DNA from: Alphaproteobacteria bacterium
GTDB taxonomy: Bacteria; Pseudomonadota; Alphaproteobacteria; GCA-2731375
DNA: 7,952 bases
NCBI GenBank assembly: GCA_028281075.1
Contig: JANQKO010000018.1
Coordinates: forward strand, 1-7,952
Direction of reading: 5' to 3'
A program made the translations under genes and the position numbers. The notes beneath the pieces were generated by a model. The model saw only the letters and a list, made by a program, of their open reading frames with translations, was not told the origin of the DNA and ran no database searches. Each line of letters begins with the position of its first letter. Position 1 is the stretch's first letter. Below, one piece after another: positions 7,632 to 7,952 of this stretch.

Positions 7632-7952
7632 ATGAACGACATCTACAAGGAAGTCGGCTTCGAGGCGAACGAGATCGGCTTCGGCGAACGACCCGGCATT
7701 GCGGTCGTAGATTTCCAACGCGGCTTTACCGATGCCGAGTTTCCGCTGGGCGGACGGCCGCTGGTCGAGCGGGCGGTCGACAACACCGCGACGATGCTGG
7801 ATCTGGCGCGGCGCGGCAACGTGCCGGTGGCGACCTGCTATACCGCCTATTCCAGCGCCCGTCCGCCCAGCGGAAACTCGGCATCGGTAAAGCCGCGTTG
7901 GAAATCTACGACCGCAATGCCGGGTCGTTCGCCGAAGCCGATCTCGTTCGCC
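7632..7952 (+). CDS. Isochorismatase-family hydrolase (N-carbamoylsarcosine amidase-like), broken by foldback
   Basis: From the ATG at 7632 the reading frame is open to the window edge (107 codons). Residues 22-70 (GIAVVDFQRGF, then PLGG, VERAVDNTATMLDLAR and VPVATCYTAYS) match the start of the cysteine hydrolase/isochorismatase family. Asp27 would be the first residue of the Asp-Lys-Cys triad, and VVDFQ...PLGG resembles N-carbamoylsarcosine amidases, which hydrolyse a carbamoyl amide. Lys and Cys would lie further on and are not seen. Only about the first 75 residues look genuine. After base 7858 the sequence is the exact reverse complement of 7664-7757, so the translation there is an artefact of inversion. 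A weak AGGA (7625-7628) stands close upstream. The 115-base gap after hslO holds the palindrome. Confidence 0.75.
   Translation, partial: MNDIYKEVGFEANEIGFGERPGIAVVDFQRGFTDAEFPLGGRPLVERAVDNTATMLDLARRGNVPVATCYTAYSSARPPSGNSASVKPRWKSTTAMPGRSPKPISFA
7664..7757 (+). repeat. Left arm of 94-base perfect inverted repeat
   Basis: This coding segment (residues about 12-42 of the isochorismatase-family gene) is repeated in exact reverse complement at 7859-7952. The arms are separated by 101 bases (7758-7858). Checked base by base, all 94 positions match, and the match stops at 7758/7858. Confidence 0.95.
7859..7952 (-). repeat. Right arm of 94-base perfect inverted repeat, reaching the window end
   Basis: Exact reverse complement of 7664-7757. 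The repeat is still matching at the last base, so its true length is unknown. Read on the minus strand it encodes the same hydrolase fragment. A perfect inverted copy of coding DNA ending at a sequence edge is typical of a chimeric foldback in amplified or assembled DNA. Confidence 0.95.

Noticed and set aside
7859..7952. C-terminal part of the isochorismatase-family protein read through the right repeat arm
   Set aside because: The bases are an exact reverse complement of upstream coding sequence, and the Pro/Ser/Lys-rich translation does not resemble the family.

Overview
The window looks like chromosomal DNA of a high-GC alphaproteobacterium, probably of Rhodospirillales type. This is judged from the G/C-rich third codon positions in every gene, the argD-argF-hslO gene order, and the style of the proteins. 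All identifications come from reading motifs; no search was run.

Left part: a thiolase gene on the minus strand runs off the left edge (1-416). It is divergent from a 748-residue protein (531-2777) with eight TPR repeats followed by an OGT/SPINDLY-type glycosyltransferase domain. Then come an RraA-family aldolase/decarboxylase-like protein (2832-3476) and an ABC-2 type transporter permease (about 3554-4324) with no ATPase gene beside it.

Centre: an arginine/stress cluster, argD (acetylornithine aminotransferase, 4434-5606), argF (ornithine carbamoyltransferase, 5603-6529, ATGA overlap) and hslO (Hsp33 redox chaperone, 6581-7516). ArgD and ArgF catalyse steps of ornithine-to-citrulline arginine synthesis. 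The argD leader is the most interesting spot. A near-consensus sigma-70 promoter (TTGACA, 17-base spacer, GATAGT) is followed by a five-codon reading frame, Met-Ile-Glu-Arg-Arg-stop. Its two Arg codons form most of the left arm of a 7-bp all-GC hairpin with a U-rich tail, placed just before the argD ribosome binding site. This has the layout of a miniature arginine attenuator.

Right part: immediately at the hslO stop codon lies a long palindrome (33-base arms, one mismatch, 15-base loop). It is followed by the start of an isochorismatase/N-carbamoylsarcosine-amidase family gene (7632 onward). That gene is interrupted: the last 94 bases of the window are an exact reverse complement of bases 7664-7757 inside the same gene. 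This foldback is more likely an assembly or amplification chimera at a contig end than biology, so the protein after about residue 75 should not be trusted.

No tRNA, rRNA, CRISPR array, phage gene or transposase was seen, and no gene-free stretch exceeds 300 bases.
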